Below, one piece after another: positions 1 through 7,044 of a stretch of DNA of 64,000 nucleotides. Source of the DNA: Apopatosoma sp963618495 (GTDB taxonomy: Bacteria; Bacillota; Clostridia; Oscillospirales; CAG-272). The notes beneath the pieces are model-generated. The model saw only the letters and a program-made list of their open reading frames with translations. It had not been told where the DNA came from and searched no databases. The position numbers and the translations under genes are program-made. The first letter of the stretch is position 1. Every line of letters starts with the position of its first letter. The stretch spans positions 32,624 to 96,623 of the forward strand of contig CAVESF010000005.1 in NCBI GenBank assembly GCA_963618495.1, in the 5' to 3' direction.

Positions 1-428
1 TCGAGCTTGCGCTCCGCATATTTCAAATCCTTTGCCACATACATATGTATTATTTCATCGGAATAAGCGCAGGTTGGTATCAGCTCGCCGAGATAAATGA
101 GCTTGCCCGCCGTGATTCCTGTTTCCTCGAGAAGCTCGCGGCGTACTGCTTCCTCCGGCGGTTCGCTCTTGGAATTGAGCTTGCCTGCGGGGATTTCCGT
201 CATTACTCTTGCCACAGGGTAGCGGTACTGATATTCTATTATCACTTTACCGTCGTCTGTTATCGGGACAACGCATGCCGCGCCGACATGGCGGATATAT
301 TCACGCTTTGATTTGTCGCCGTTGGGAAGCTCTATATCGTCGCTGTAAACATCGAGAAGCCTGCCGCGGAATACCGAGGTGGAGCTTATTTGCTTCTCTA
401 CGAGGTCTGTGTTTTCAAACTGTTCCAT
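1..428 (-). CDS. Nudix hydrolase, ADP-ribose pyrophosphatase type (3' end cut by window)
   Basis: My reverse-strand translation starts MEQFENTDLVEKQ and runs off the left edge after about 142 residues, so the C-terminus is missing. The Nudix signature is visible: PAGKLNSKSEPPEE followed by RELLEETGI. It carries one extra residue between the first Gly and the first Glu compared with the textbook Gx5E spacing. The flanking residues (EYQYRYPV upstream, GELIPTCAYSDE downstream) are typical of the ADP-ribose pyrophosphatase (NudF) branch, which hydrolyses ADP-ribose to AMP and ribose-5-phosphate in the cytoplasm. An AAGGAG ribosome site precedes the ATG. The gene follows the FTR-like gene by 2 nt, so it is probably third in the trx operon. 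Substrate is inferred from family only. Confidence 0.85.
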   Translation of the reverse strand, partial: MEQFENTDLVEKQISSTSVFRGRLLDVYSDDIELPNGDKSKREYIRHVGAACVVPITDDGKVIIEYQYRYPVARVMTEIPAGKLNSKSEPPEEAVRRELLEETGITAGKLIYLGELIPTCAYSDEIIHMYVAKDLKYAERKL

Positions 429-430
429 TT

Positions 431-631
431 TTATTTCTCCTTGTAATAAAGCATGCAGTGGCAGTAGCCCTCGAAATCCGGGTCGGCTATCTGCTCGCGA
501 AATTCCTTGCACATACATTTGTTATCTTCCGTATGCGCTATTCTGCAGGGGCAATAGCCGCCTGTGCGGCGCAGTCCCTCGCGGATATTCTCCACTATTT
601 CCTTGTTTTCGTTGAGACGCACTTTTCCCAT
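431..631 (-). CDS. Ferredoxin:thioredoxin reductase catalytic-chain-like Fe-S protein
   Basis: A 66-residue protein with three CxC motifs in order: CPC, CMC and CHC. This is the arrangement of the ferredoxin:thioredoxin reductase beta subunit, in which four cysteines bind a [4Fe-4S] cluster and one from the first and last pairs form the redox-active disulfide. I start at MGKVRLNENKE because a GAGGCGG ribosome site sits just before it; a longer in-frame start would overlap the thioredoxin gene. It lies 10 nt behind trxA and 2 nt before the Nudix gene, which suggests that it reduces that thioredoxin. No variable (alpha) subunit is visible nearby. The electron donor, presumably ferredoxin, is inferred. 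Confidence 0.82.
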   Translation of the reverse strand: MGKVRLNENKEIVENIREGLRRTGGYCPCRIAHTEDNKCMCKEFREQIADPDFEGYCHCMLYYKEK

Positions 632-641
632 ATGCCGCCTC

Positions 642-947
642 TTATGATTCCGAGATAAGCTCCGCAAGCTCTTCTTTTGCGCGGTAGCCGACGGATTTGT
701 TTACAATTTCGCCGCCACGGAAGAAGAGAAGCGTCGGGATGCTCACGATGCCGTATTCTGCGGCAAGCTCGCCCTGCTCATCCACATTCACCTTGCCGAA
801 TTTTACCCTGGGATATTCCTCTGCCAGCTCATCGATGACAGGAGAGAGCATTTTGCAGGGCATACACCACGATGCCCAGAAATCGACAATGCAGAGTCCG
901 TCATGCGAGAGTATTTCTTTTTCAAAATTGCTTTTTGTCAGTTCCAT
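642..947 (-). CDS. trxA: Thioredoxin with a CMPC active site
   Basis: A 101-residue single-domain thioredoxin, the usual family length. The active site is WCMPCK at residues 27-32, with Met replacing the common Gly, and the cis-proline motif SIPT lies in the second half. It reduces protein disulfides in the cytoplasm. An AAAGGA site precedes the ATG and a sigma-A promoter lies just upstream. Directly behind it is a ferredoxin:thioredoxin-reductase-like gene, which suggests ferredoxin- rather than NADPH-driven reduction. The residue between the active cysteines influences redox potential in this family, so the Met may tune it; that is inference. The fold assignment is secure. Confidence 0.93.
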   Translation of the reverse strand: MELTKSNFEKEILSHDGLCIVDFWASWCMPCKMLSPVIDELAEEYPRVKFGKVNVDEQGELAAEYGIVSIPTLLFFRGGEIVNKSVGYRAKEELAELISES

Positions 948-988
948 CTTTTTTTCGTCCTTTCTTTTGACAGATTGTTTTCATCTAC

Positions 989-1017
989 AGTATATAATAT
1001 ATTTTCCCATTTTTCAA
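989..1017 (-). promoter_or_regulatory. Sigma-A promoter of the trx-FTR-Nudix operon
   Basis: On the minus strand TTGAAA, a 17-nt spacer and TATACT. It overlaps the last codon of the upstream dapL gene, so the trx operon has its own start. Confidence 0.75.
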
Positions 1018-2216
1018 GGGTTATATGAGGTAAAATTGTTATCGCTTTGTAAAAATTTGTCCAGTCGCGCCGCCGCCTTTATCGTATTTTCGCGTGTGGC
1101 GAATGCTGTCAGGCGAAAATAGCCCTCTCCGGGTGTACCGAAGCCGGAGCCCGGCGTGCCGACTACACCTGCATGCAGGAGCGCGTCAAAAAATCCGCGC
1201 GAATCGCCGCACCGAAGCCAGAGATAAGGCGAATTTCTGCCGCCTGAGAAATATATTCCATGGCGGCGGAACACATCTGCGATGATTGTGGCATTTTCCA
1301 TATAGTAATCGATATTGGCACGCAGCAGCGGCTTGCATTCATCGGAAAGCGCCGCTTCGGCGCCGCGCTGGATTATATACGAAACGCCGTTGAATTTCAT
1401 ATTCTGTCTGCGCGACCAGAGAGCGCGCACCTCGGCGCCGCCTATGCGAAGTTCGCGCGGTATGGCGCACCATGAGCATCGCACGCCGGTCATCCCCGCG
1501 GCTTTGGAGAAACTGCCTATTTCGACAGCACAGTGTTTCGCTTCGGGAATCTCGAAAATGCTGTGCGGAAGGTCATCGCGTATATATGCCTCATAGGCGC
1601 AGTCGAAAATGATGAGCGAGCCGCTTTCGCGGGCAAAATCGACCCATGCGGAAAGTCCTGTCCTGTCATATGCCGCGCCTGTCGGGTTTGAGGGGGAGCA
1701 GACGGAGATGAGACAGCCGCCGAGCGGGAAATCTTTCGGCGGGAGAGGGAGAAATCCGTTTTCGCGCGTGGCGGGGAGCGAAACGATCCTTTTGCCGCGC
1801 AGCAGACAGCTTTCGCCAAAAACGGGATATGCGGGCGAGAGCCATATGGCGCAGGAAAAATCGAAAAGCTCATGAACTGCGGCAAGGTCGCTTTTTGCTC
1901 CGTCTGAGATGAAAATTTCATCCTGCGAGAGCGCGACGCCGAAATCAGCATACCGCGCCGCTATCTTCTTGCGAAGGAAAGGATAACCTCCGTCCGGCGG
2001 ATAACCGCGAAAGCCGCAGTGTGTGCTCATATCGAGCGCCGCTTCCGCCATGGCGCGCGATATGGGATAGGGAAGAGGGAGCGTCACATCGCCTATGCCG
2101 AGGCTTATTACATCCGATTCGGGATGCTCTTTTTTATATTCCGCCAGCCGCCGCGCCACCTCGGCGAAAATATAATTTTCGGGAATGCGCATGAAATTTT
2201 CATTTTCCGAAATCAA
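1014..2216 (-). CDS. dapL: LL-diaminopimelate aminotransferase
   Basis: A 400-residue fold-type I aminotransferase. DapL converts tetrahydrodipicolinate to LL-diaminopimelate in one step with glutamate as donor, bypassing the acylated routes. Visible features are the N-terminal NYIFAEVARR segment, NPTG near residue 177, the PLP-ring aspartate in FDCAYEAY (about 205) and the PLP lysine in SFSKAAGMTGVR (K238). I take a TTG start at 2216: it has GGAGG seven bases upstream and overlaps the dapF stop as TTGA, while the first in-frame ATG (2192) has no ribosome site and would lose the conserved N-terminus. The neighbour dapF catalyses the next step. Related aminotransferases share the fold, but this context fits DapL. 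Confidence 0.9.
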   Translation of the reverse strand: MISENENFMRIPENYIFAEVARRLAEYKKEHPESDVISLGIGDVTLPLPYPISRAMAEAALDMSTHCGFRGYPPDGGYPFLRKKIAARYADFGVALSQDEIFISDGAKSDLAAVHELFDFSCAIWLSPAYPVFGESCLLRGKRIVSLPATRENGFLPLPPKDFPLGGCLISVCSPSNPTGAAYDRTGLSAWVDFARESGSLIIFDCAYEAYIRDDLPHSIFEIPEAKHCAVEIGSFSKAAGMTGVRCSWCAIPRELRIGGAEVRALWSRRQNMKFNGVSYIIQRGAEAALSDECKPLLRANIDYYMENATIIADVFRRHGIYFSGGRNSPYLWLRCGDSRGFFDALLHAGVVGTPGSGFGTPGEGYFRLTAFATRENTIKAAARLDKFLQSDNNFTSYNP

Positions 2217-3076
2217 GGCTTATCCTCCGTATCGTAAAATGTGCCGTCAAAGACTGTTTCCGCCGTGCCCGAGAGCAGAATGCGAAAATTCTTTTTTACC
2301 GTGGCTTCAAAGTCACCGCCGCGCGTATGGATTTTTATCGGCGTATCATATGGGAGCAGGCTGTGATGAACGGCGGCGGCGGCAGAAGCGCACGCTCCCG
2401 TGCCGCAGGCGAGCGTTTCACCCGTGCCGCGTTCCCATACGCGCATATATATTTCGCCTCCCGCAACGCGGGCAAATTCCGCATTCACGCCCTCGGGAAA
2501 GAGCGGGTGATGAGCGAGTGCCGCGCCGATTCCCGCGAGATCGGTTTTTTCGGGGTCATCGGTGAAAAAGACGGCGTGCGGATTTCCCATGGAAATGCAT
2601 GTGGCGCGGCAACTGCCGCCGAGCAGACCGCCGACTGTGATATAGCCATCGCGGTCGGGCGCGGCAAGCACGGGAACATCGGCGGCGAGAAACGAGGCTC
2701 GCCCCATATCGGCAAGTGCGCCGACAAATCTGCCGCTCTTAAGCTTAAGCCAAAGCCGCCGTATGCCGGAAGCCGTTTCGATTACGAGCGCGGTTTTCCC
2801 AGTGTATCCGCGCTCATAGAGAAATCTGCCGATGCACCGCAGAGCATTGCCGCACATTTTGCCCTCGCTTCCGTCGGCATTGAACATGCGCATGCGAACA
2901 TCAGCCTCGGAGGAGGGAAGTATCAGCACTATTCCGTCCGCTCCGATGCCGAAATGCGGAGGCGACATCTGCCGCGCAAGCTCGGCGGGATTTTTTATTT
3001 CAGTTTCGCCGCTCATGCAATCTATGAATATGTAATCGTTTCCCGCACCGTGCATTTTTGTAAAAGGAATTGCCAT
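2213..3076 (-). CDS. dapF: Diaminopimelate epimerase
   Basis: A 287-residue cofactor-independent epimerase that interconverts LL- and meso-diaminopimelate for lysine and peptidoglycan. The two catalytic cysteines are in place: C75 in KMCGNALRC and C224 in LACGTGACA. The substrate-binding segments GAGNDYIFID, MGNPHAVFF and ERGTGE are also visible. A GGAGGGG ribosome site precedes the ATG. It is the first gene of a two-gene unit with dapL, joined by a 3-nt overlap (translational coupling). Confidence 0.96.
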   Translation of the reverse strand: MAIPFTKMHGAGNDYIFIDCMSGETEIKNPAELARQMSPPHFGIGADGIVLILPSSEADVRMRMFNADGSEGKMCGNALRCIGRFLYERGYTGKTALVIETASGIRRLWLKLKSGRFVGALADMGRASFLAADVPVLAAPDRDGYITVGGLLGGSCRATCISMGNPHAVFFTDDPEKTDLAGIGAALAHHPLFPEGVNAEFARVAGGEIYMRVWERGTGETLACGTGACASAAAAVHHSLLPYDTPIKIHTRGGDFEATVKKNFRILLSGTAETVFDGTFYDTEDKP

Positions 3077-3108
3077 TTTCGTCCCCTCCGCGTTATTTTT
3101 CTCGGTGT

Positions 3109-3137
3109 ATTATATGAAAACAGCGGATTTTTGTGAA
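3109..3137 (-). promoter_or_regulatory. Sigma-A promoter of dapF-dapL
   Basis: Minus strand TTCACA, 17-nt spacer, TATAAT, about 30 bases upstream of the dapF ATG. Confidence 0.7.
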
Positions 3138-3203
3138 AACGGAGCGGAGAAATGAGCCTGCACGCCATGGAGCTTTCAGACGGTCGCGGAAATTAAGCAA
3201 TGC

Positions 3204-3320
3204 GTGTCCATTTCCCTGTCTCGGCGACGCCAACCAACGCACTGCGTGCATTGGTCCATTCCCCTGTCTCGGCGACGCCGACACACATGCTCCGCAGATG
3301 TGTCCATTACCCATCGGAGA
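3204..3320. repeat. 48-nt tandem repeat, two units plus a fragment
   Basis: GTCCATT(T/C)CCCTGTCTCGG begins at 3206 and again at 3254, and a third partial copy begins at 3302, giving an exact 48-nt period. The half reading GACACACATGCTCCGC in unit two also occurs, diverged and in reverse orientation, near 46.50-46.53 kb. So it belongs to the dispersed intergenic repeat family of this genome. I see no credible gene here. Confidence 0.7.
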
Positions 3321-3351
3321 AAGCTTATAAAAAGTATTTTGTCCGCAACTA

Positions 3352-3386
3352 AAAATATCCTCACACGGAATGTGCGAGGATATTTT
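3352..3386. terminator. Bidirectional terminator-like hairpin
   Basis: AAAATATCCTCACAC pairs with GTGCGAGGATATTTT around a 5-nt loop with one mismatch, and has A/T tracts on both sides. A second small hairpin with a T-run lies at 3406-3424. Both lie downstream of the minus-strand lipoprotein gene. Confidence 0.7.
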
Positions 3387-3461
3387 ATGTATGGGGGATT
3401 ATATAAAAAAGCATGTTGCTTTTTAAGAATATTTGAGGAGCGGAGGACATTTTTTCCTCCT

Positions 3462-3848
3462 CTATTCAACATCATCAAAATGCATTTCGTAAATACCGGA
3501 ATAAGGATTTTCTATCCCGTAGTAATCGCATACAGCGCAGTGTACTTCATAGTAATATTTGGCAATATTTTCTCTTTCTACAGTCATTGCGAATCGTGTG
3601 TTTGGTGCCTTTTCAAACATGGCGATAAATTCCGGCAAGCCGCTTTCTCTATTTCTTATTATTGTAACTCCGCGCTCTTCGAGAAATTTGACGAGTTCCT
3701 CCTGACTGAGAGACGAAAGCAGTATCTTTCCCTTTGGCAGGTTGTCCGCGGTTATACTACGTGGCTTTTCTTTTTCGCCGCAAGCGGAAAGCATAAGCAC
3801 CGCCATGGCAATGACCAAGAGCAAAGCTAAAAATCTTCTTTTATTCAT
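3462..3848 (-). CDS. Small lipoprotein of unknown function
   Basis: A 128-residue protein starting MNKRRFLALLL with a lipobox (LSAC) at the end of a hydrophobic signal, so it should be anchored to the outer face of the membrane through the lipidated Cys. I choose this ATG rather than a longer frame because AAGGAGG sits 8 nt before it and the extra upstream residues would cover a terminator hairpin. The mature part has no motif that I recognise; it has one CAVC pair. Its message begins with a structured leader containing a short ORF and a terminator-antiterminator pair, so expression is probably conditional. Function unknown. Confidence 0.85.
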   Translation of the reverse strand: MNKRRFLALLLVIAMAVLMLSACGEKEKPRSITADNLPKGKILLSSLSQEELVKFLEERGVTIIRNRESGLPEFIAMFEKAPNTRFAMTVERENIAKYYYEVHCAVCDYYGIENPYSGIYEMHFDDVE

Positions 3849-3878
3849 ATAAATACCTCCTTGTAAAAATCTAAAAAA

Positions 3879-3914
3879 GCGCATAAACCGACCATTGCAG
3901 TCCGGCTTATGCGC
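3879..3914 (-). terminator. Leader terminator (attenuator) before the lipoprotein gene
   Basis: On the minus strand GCGCATAAGCCGG pairs with the distal arm CGGTTTATGCGC, and TTTTTT follows immediately. It ends about 25 nt before the ribosome site of the lipoprotein gene. A terminator between promoter and gene implies regulated read-through. The proximal arm can instead pair with leader bases 3975-3991 (GCAGTCC and GCTTA match), forming a competing antiterminator. Confidence 0.8.
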
Positions 3915-4011
3915 ATACATGAATAATTTTTATCTGTCCTCTCGAAGACCCGAGGACATATTGCGCCTGCATGTGCCGTAAGCGGGACTGCAAATAAGAA
4001 AATCTGCGCAT
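3907..4011 (-). CDS. Putative 34-residue leader peptide (uORF)
   Basis: AGGAGG lies 7-8 nt before an ATG that opens a 35-codon frame starting MRRFSYLQSRLRH and ending HVCA-stop. The stop codon lies inside the proximal arm of the terminator hairpin. Codons 7-13 encode the sequence that can pair with that arm, so ribosome position would decide which structure forms. The frame contains an arginine-Leu-arginine triplet, a pattern known from drug-sensing leader peptides such as those of erm genes; a link to drugs here is only a hypothesis. It is too short to show by homology, and I rely on ribosome site, position and base pairing. Confidence 0.55.
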   Translation of the reverse strand: MRRFSYLQSRLRHMQAQYVLGSSRGQIKIIHVCA

Positions 4012-4062
4012 AATGTTGCCTCCTGTCAGATGTATATTGAGCGTTTGTTAACCTGTAATCAT

Positions 4063-4091
4063 ATTATACCATATTTTGTGCAAAATAACAA
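4063..4091 (-). promoter_or_regulatory. Sigma-A promoter of the attenuator leader
   Basis: Minus strand TTGTTA, 17-nt spacer, TATAAT. Transcription should start near 4057, giving a leader of about 210 nt before the lipoprotein ATG. The leader includes the 34-codon ORF and the terminator. Confidence 0.7.
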
Positions 4092-4228
4092 TGGCAAATT
4101 CGCACAAAATTATGAACATTCGGCAAGTATTTGCAAAAATCGGCGTGATTATTTAAGGCGGGATGTCAGGCACATGTCTGTCGGGAGTGTATTCATGTAA
4201 TTTGTGATGCATGGAATGACGATTTTTA

Positions 4229-5221
4229 TTAGTTATCTGATGTGCTATATATGCGGTTGTATGTGACTTCTCCGTTTATATCATACTCTGTTACTTCTAT
4301 AACCTGTTCGCCGCTATCATCATATTTGGTTATTGTTTTTATGTTTTCATTTTCGTAGTATGTTATAAGAACCGTCCGCTGTTCCATGGACTTTTTTCCG
4401 GGATATTCAAGTGTTCTCACAAGCTTTCCGTTCTCATCATAAAGGCTTTCTTTTATTTTATAGCCGCTTTCATTGTATTCGTTCGAACTGGAGACAGTGC
4501 CGTTATTATTATAATATACAGTTCTTTTTGCACGACCGTTTTCGTGATATGCCTCCGTCACGGATTTTATGTAGGCAGATTCGGATTCTCTTCTTATGCG
4601 TTTCCAGTTTTCGGAGTAATAATCAATAATTACGGTCTTGTTTTCATTGTATGTAATGTGCTGTGTTACCGTGCGTTTTTCTTCATCATAGCTGAATTCT
4701 ATATAATTTATTTCACCGTTTTTGAAATATATGTTGTTTTGGATTATTCGCCCATTTTTGTCATAGGCAAGAATTTGTTTGTCAAAGTCGCTATTTATGC
4801 CGGCTTCGATTGTGAGATATTCTTTTTCGTATTTTATCTCTGTCAGATTGCCTCTTTTGTCGTATGTGCAGGTTCTTGTCAGTATCTCATCTGGGCGTGT
4901 GGAACGGATTTCCGAAATCGTTCCGTCTTTGTTATATTTTATATCATAGCGGTAATATACCTCGCCATCCGCTTTTGTATATACAAGACTTACGAGATTA
5001 CCGTCGGAATTATATTCGGATTTCATTTTCCGCGAATTCTCAAGTTCTTTTTCATATACTCCCTCCGTTCCTTTTTCAAAACTTCCCAGAGGGATATAGG
5101 AATCGGCTACGGCGTATATTCCTGTCCTGCTCGTCGTTTCCTCAGTTTTGCCGCACGATACGGCGAAGATGACCGCGAGCATCACAATTGCCGCGAGAAA
5201 GAGCGAAAAGATTTTTTTCAT
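4229..5221 (-). CDS. Lipoprotein with YD-type repeats
   Basis: A 330-residue protein with a signal peptide ending in a lipobox (VSCG), hence likely membrane-anchored and extracytoplasmic. The mature part is a run of roughly 20-25-residue repeats rich in Tyr, Asp, Gly and Asn, such as YDKRGNLTEIKYE, YDKNGRIIQN, YNESGYKIKESLYDENGKLV and YDDSGEQVIE. They resemble YD/RHS or MORN-like beta-hairpin repeats that build an elongated beta structure. No RHS core or toxin domain is present, and it is far too short for a polymorphic toxin. AAGGAG precedes the ATG and a good promoter is upstream. Role unknown; binding or scaffolding at the surface is a guess. Confidence 0.82.
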   Translation of the reverse strand: MKKIFSLFLAAIVMLAVIFAVSCGKTEETTSRTGIYAVADSYIPLGSFEKGTEGVYEKELENSRKMKSEYNSDGNLVSLVYTKADGEVYYRYDIKYNKDGTISEIRSTRPDEILTRTCTYDKRGNLTEIKYEKEYLTIEAGINSDFDKQILAYDKNGRIIQNNIYFKNGEINYIEFSYDEEKRTVTQHITYNENKTVIIDYYSENWKRIRRESESAYIKSVTEAYHENGRAKRTVYYNNNGTVSSSNEYNESGYKIKESLYDENGKLVRTLEYPGKKSMEQRTVLITYYENENIKTITKYDDSGEQVIEVTEYDINGEVTYNRIYSTSDN

Positions 5222-5264
5222 ATTGAGTTCTCCTTTTTACAAAATTACTGTTTATTTATATCTT

Positions 5265-5293
5265 ATTTTACCGTATTTTGTATAAAAAGTCAA
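5265..5293 (-). promoter_or_regulatory. Sigma-A promoter of the YD-repeat lipoprotein gene
   Basis: Minus strand TTGACT, 17-nt spacer, TAAAAT, about 45 bases upstream of the ATG. Confidence 0.72.
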
Positions 5294-5311
5294 TAGGTGT
5301 TTTCGTGCGGC

Positions 5312-5335
5312 AAAAAAAGAACCCGAGCGGGTTCT
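5312..5335 (-). terminator. Terminator after the sipL-like gene
   Basis: Perfect hairpin AGAACCCG/CGGGTTCT followed on the minus strand by seven T. It lies 10 bases past the stop codon. Confidence 0.88.
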
Positions 5336-5344
5336 CTCTTTCTC

Positions 5345-6931
5345 TTATTTTTTCGGCACCACTATCATATTTCCCGTGGCGTAATCTCCCGTGATGCCGT
5401 TGGCGCGGCGGATGGCATCCTCTGTCGTATTGTATTTCTTGGCGATGCCCCAAAGCTTTTCATCTTTCGCGGGATAATATATCACCACAGCCGAATGCTC
5501 GGGCGCATATACCGGTTTATCCTTATAGACGGTGCTCTGCGTGACGGCGAGCGTATCATATTCGTTGAATGTGACATATGCTATCGCTATCTCGAGGTCT
5601 GTGGCTATCTTTTCGCTGTCGGCACGGCTTGCGGCAAATATCACGGCGCTTGTGACGGCATATGTGAAATTATCTGCGGTCTTGCCCGCGTCAGCTTCGG
5701 CGCGGAGCGGAACGGTATAATTCTTTCCCATGAATAGTCCGTCGCCGTTTGTCAGTATAACGGAAACCTCGGCTTTGCCCGTGAATATCAGCTTGCCCGA
5801 GTCTTTTGTCACGCTCTCGATGGAAGCGGAGGCGACTGTCGATACCGCAGCGGAAAATTCCGCATCGCTGTTCTGCTCGGTGCTGTTCACGGAGAAATTG
5901 AAAGTCTGCGCCTTTGCCACATTGCGGAAAGAAAGGGAAGAATATTCATTGCCGTTTTCATAGTCGAGCGAATAGATATCCTTTACCACATTGCTTTCTT
6001 CATTATAGTAGCAGTCGGCGAAAATATCATAATCGAAATCTATCTCGATAATGCGGCTCTCGCCGAGGCTGTTTTCCTGCGGGCGATACTCAAGCTTTGT
6101 TATCTCGGCTCTGCCGAGACAGAAAACGGGAGATTCGTCCGTTTCTGCGGGGATATCGCCGTATATCGGAATCTTGCGGACAAGCGAAGCATAGAGCATG
6201 CCGCCGTTTTCTGCGGCTTCCTCCTCGTTTTCCGCGGGCTTTTTATAGGAATAGAGAATGTTGACTATTACATCGCCTTTATATGAGAGCCCGTTTTCGT
6301 CCGGGCGCATCTCATAGACATATGTATCCGTATCGACGGAGATTATCTCCGATACGGGCGGCATGCCGGACGGAATCTCTATATCCTCGCTCACGGAATT
6401 TCCGCGAACCTCAAAGCTCTCCTGCGTTTCACCTTCGATGCTCTCATAGAGATACTGCATATTCGCGCGCTCCTCGGGCGTCAGCTTGCCCGCAAAGGCA
6501 GGCTCGGTGCATTTTTCGCAATATATCGCGGCGCAGATGCTGATTTTCGCCTTGGCGGTGAGCTTGCGCGGTCCCTGCAGGCGGCAGGTCACATTTTCAG
6601 CCGCGGCATCGAAATCGAGCAGACAGCCGTCCTCATAGCCCGATACCGGCATACTGCCCGACACGGGCGATTCAAAAGAGGCGCATCTCATCTCGCCCTG
6701 CGCCGTAGCATAGAGAATGCTGTAAAGTATGCTTCCGTCATATTCGAGCGTATCGCCGTTTACATATCTGTTCATGCCGATAAGGCGCGCATCCACGCGC
6801 AGAAGCTTGTTTACATCGGGAAGATAATCTGGCAGGTCGTATTTCTCGGTATTTTCCTTTTCTGAGCATCCGTCAAAAACCTTTGTCATCACGCAAAATT
6901 TTTCGTCCTTATTGCCGTTTTGCATATTCAT
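5345..6931 (-). CDS. sipL: SipL-like spore coat/morphogenesis protein (SPOCS/DUF3794 plus LysM)
   Basis: A 528-residue protein. The first 430 or so residues hold repeated DUF3794 (SPOCS) domains; conserved segments include KYDLPDYLPDVNKLLRVDARL, of which the PDYLPD core is typical, and later beta-rich copies. The last 45 residues are a LysM domain (KLWGIAKKYNTTEDAIRRAN, ending IVVPKK). This order and length match Clostridioides difficile SipL, which binds SpoIVA and attaches the coat to the forespore surface in the mother cell. Several SPOCS-LysM paralogues exist in Clostridia, so the exact orthologue is not certain. Its neighbour is sigK, also a mother-cell gene. The start MNMQNGNKDE is the first in-frame ATG; its ribosome site is weak. 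Confidence 0.8.
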   Translation of the reverse strand: MNMQNGNKDEKFCVMTKVFDGCSEKENTEKYDLPDYLPDVNKLLRVDARLIGMNRYVNGDTLEYDGSILYSILYATAQGEMRCASFESPVSGSMPVSGYEDGCLLDFDAAAENVTCRLQGPRKLTAKAKISICAAIYCEKCTEPAFAGKLTPEERANMQYLYESIEGETQESFEVRGNSVSEDIEIPSGMPPVSEIISVDTDTYVYEMRPDENGLSYKGDVIVNILYSYKKPAENEEEAAENGGMLYASLVRKIPIYGDIPAETDESPVFCLGRAEITKLEYRPQENSLGESRIIEIDFDYDIFADCYYNEESNVVKDIYSLDYENGNEYSSLSFRNVAKAQTFNFSVNSTEQNSDAEFSAAVSTVASASIESVTKDSGKLIFTGKAEVSVILTNGDGLFMGKNYTVPLRAEADAGKTADNFTYAVTSAVIFAASRADSEKIATDLEIAIAYVTFNEYDTLAVTQSTVYKDKPVYAPEHSAVVIYYPAKDEKLWGIAKKYNTTEDAIRRANGITGDYATGNMIVVPKK

Positions 6932-6965
6932 ATCGTTACTCGCTTTCTCGGCAAGGCTTATGAGG

Positions 6966-6990
6966 AAAAACCGCCCTTGCCGCAGACGGT
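6966..6990 (-). terminator. Probable terminator after sigK
   Basis: Minus strand ACCGTC/GGCGGT stem (one G-T pair) around TGCGGCAAG, then TTTTTCC. It separates sigK from the sipL-like gene. Confidence 0.6.
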
Positions 6991-7044
6991 TATTATATTA
7001 TCGCTTCATTATATGCGGGGATGCGGCACCTTATGACTGCTGCG

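Noticed and set aside
2327..3136. 269-codon plus-strand frame opposite dapF
   Set aside because: Antisense shadow of a well-supported essential gene.
3204..3320. Possible CRISPR array
   Set aside because: Only two full 48-nt units, with no unique spacers and no cas genes.
4544..5296. 250-codon plus-strand frame opposite the YD-repeat lipoprotein
   Set aside because: Composition is Phe/Tyr/Ile-rich with no ribosome site; it mirrors the repeats of the true gene.
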